In this document: piece by piece, positions 5,456 to 6,242 of the stretch
Position numbering within the stretch: the stretch's first letter is position 1
How the letters are laid out: each line of letters opens with the position of its first letter
DNA from: Acidimicrobiia bacterium
GTDB lineage: Bacteria > Actinomycetota > Acidimicrobiia > IMCC26256 > BP-133
Direction: 5' to 3'
DNA length: 6,242 nucleotides
Assembly (NCBI GenBank): GCA_025923175.1
Contig: JAICGL010000263.1
Location: forward strand, 1 to 6,242
Program-made: the position numbers and the translations under genes
Notes under the pieces: model-generated
What the model was told of the DNA's origin: nothing
Seen by the model: the letters and a program-made list of their open reading frames with translations, nothing else
Databases searched by the model: none

Positions 5456-5934
5456 GCTTCTGGGGTGCGCTGGCCGGAGGGTTCGTCGGCACGCTGGTGC
5501 TCACCACCCTGCTGCGTGCAGCCAGCGAACTCCGGCTGACCCGCATCGATCTGCCGTTCCTGCTCGGCACGATCGTCACCGCCGACCGCCTCCGCGCCAA
5601 AGCGCTCGGCTACCTGCTCCACTTCTTCTTCGGCTTCTTCTTCGCTCTCGGCTACTACGCCGTGTTCCGCGGGGTGGGCCACGCCGGCTGGTTCCTGGGG
5701 GCGGCCCTCGGCCTTGTCCACGGCGTGTTCACGGCCAGCGCCCTCGTCAACGTCCTGCTGCCGGTCGTCCATCCTCGAATGGGAACGCCGCTCAGCAGCA
5801 TCGACTCCGAGACGCTCCTCGAACCCCCCGGTTTCCTCATGCTCAACTACGGACGGGGCACACCCTTGGCCAGTCTCGTCGCCCATGTGACCTACGGCGC
5901 TCTGGTAGGGGGTCTGGCCGCGCTAGGTCAATAA
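5452..5934 (+). CDS. Conserved-looking four-helix integral membrane protein, unknown function
   Basis: A 160-residue hydrophobic protein starting at the ATG that overlaps the GH15 stop (ATGA, 5452-5455), with GAGGAA 8 nt upstream; the two are surely co-translated. Predicted membrane segments are about residues 3-21, 52-72 (LGYLLHFFFGFFFALGYYA), 78-105 (HAGWFLGAALGLVHGVFTA and on) and 138-158. Two loops carry motif-like segments, LTRIDLPFLLGT (29-40) and HPRMGTPLSSID (106-117), and EPPGFLMLNYG precedes the last helix. Three His residues lie in or beside the helices. There are no transporter or enzyme motifs I can name. I have an impression of similar uncharacterised actinobacterial proteins but cannot name a family. 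Its link to the GH15 gene suggests a role with that enzyme, such as membrane placement, but this is inference. Confidence 0.88.
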   Translation: MSFWGALAGGFVGTLVLTTLLRAASELRLTRIDLPFLLGTIVTADRLRAKALGYLLHFFFGFFFALGYYAVFRGVGHAGWFLGAALGLVHGVFTASALVNVLLPVVHPRMGTPLSSIDSETLLEPPGFLMLNYGRGTPLASLVAHVTYGALVGGLAALGQ

Positions 5935-5947
5935 CGGACCCGAGCCG

Positions 5948-6242
5948 TCATCGTCGTCCGGTTCCCCACGGAACTGCCTGACACGGGACGCACAGCCGTG
6001 CATAGGGGATGATCTCCAGGCGTTCGACCGGGATGGCGCCCTGGCACTCCTGACAGCGGCCGTAGGTATTCGCATCGATCCGGGCCAACGCTTCGGTGAT
6101 CTCTTCGATGGCGTCTTGCCGCCGCGTCAGGAGTTCCTCGGCAACGTCGCGCTCGACCTCCAGGGCGCCGGCCGCCCCGGCGGGGATCTCGTCGAGTTGT
6201 TTGCTCTGCTCGGCCAGCACCTCGATCTGCTCTTCGAGTTCC
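5948..6242 (-). CDS. DksA/TraR-type C4 zinc-finger protein (5' end outside window)
   Basis: The visible 98 codons (including stop) encode an acidic coiled-coil-like helix (LEEQIEVLAEQ through EEITEALARIDANTYGRC) and a C4 zinc finger, CQEC-x17-CVPC, containing YGRCQECQGAIPVERLEIIPYARLC-type DksA/TraR signature residues split here as YGRCQEC and IPYARLC. The frame stays open to 6242 with no stop, and the GTG at 6220 has no special support, so the gene very probably begins upstream outside the window. DksA binds the RNA polymerase secondary channel and works with ppGpp; many actinobacterial members are general regulators of uncertain target. The C-terminus (VPWGTGRR) is short. It converges on the membrane-protein gene with only 13 bp between the stops and no clear terminator. 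Confidence 0.92.
   Translation of the reverse strand, partial: ELEEQIEVLAEQSKQLDEIPAGAAGALEVERDVAEELLTRRQDAIEEITEALARIDANTYGRCQECQGAIPVERLEIIPYARLCVPCQAVPWGTGRR

Noticed and set aside
5338..5886. 182-codon minus-strand ORF opposite the membrane-protein gene
   Set aside because: Antisense shadow: the plus strand encodes a coherent hydrophobic protein with coupled start and ribosome site.

Overview
The window looks like chromosomal DNA from a high-GC actinobacterium. The coding regions are GC-rich with strongly G/C-biased third positions. The Fur-type regulator carries the actinobacterial FurA/CatR signature (DNHHHLVC...VDCAMGGAPC), the transaldolase is the ~370-residue type, and the GH15 enzyme is of the mycobacterial trehalase-like kind. 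The lineage within Actinobacteria (possibly Acidimicrobiia) is inference only. No mobile element, CRISPR array, tRNA or rRNA was seen.

Layout. (1) 1-1021, minus strand: a Fur-family regulator followed by a monofunctional catalase whose 3' end lies outside the window; stop and start overlap as ATGA, so this is a peroxide-defence operon. (2) 1022-1208: an AT-rich divergent regulatory region with a perfect 7-1-7 inverted repeat of Fur/PerR-box geometry, a 6-1-6 inverted repeat, further palindromes, and on the plus strand a near-consensus promoter (TTGACA, 17 bp, TATATT). (3) 1209-2291, plus strand: a compact operon of three proteins I do not recognise (97, 187 and 60 aa; the last has one membrane segment), with a GC-rich hairpin before the third gene. 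(4) 2292-2444: convergent intergenic DNA with weak hairpins. (5) 2445-3557, minus strand: transaldolase. (6) 3612-5934, plus strand, divergent from transaldolase: a 19-codon leader ORF with a strong Shine-Dalgarno, a GH15 trehalase/glucoamylase-like enzyme and a four-helix membrane protein, each linked to the next by ATGA. (7) 5948-6242, minus strand: a DksA/TraR-type C4 zinc-finger protein cut off at its N-terminus by the window edge.

How it fits together. The left half is oxidative-stress defence: the regulator probably senses metal or peroxide, controls itself and the catalase, and may influence the divergent unknown operon because they share one control region. The right half is carbohydrate metabolism: an intracellular alpha-glucosidase/trehalase releasing glucose next to a non-oxidative pentose-phosphate enzyme. 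Most genes are ordinary. The parts worth a second look are the unknown three-gene operon with its strong promoter, the inverted repeats in the shared control region, and the small coupled leader ORF ahead of the GH15 gene.
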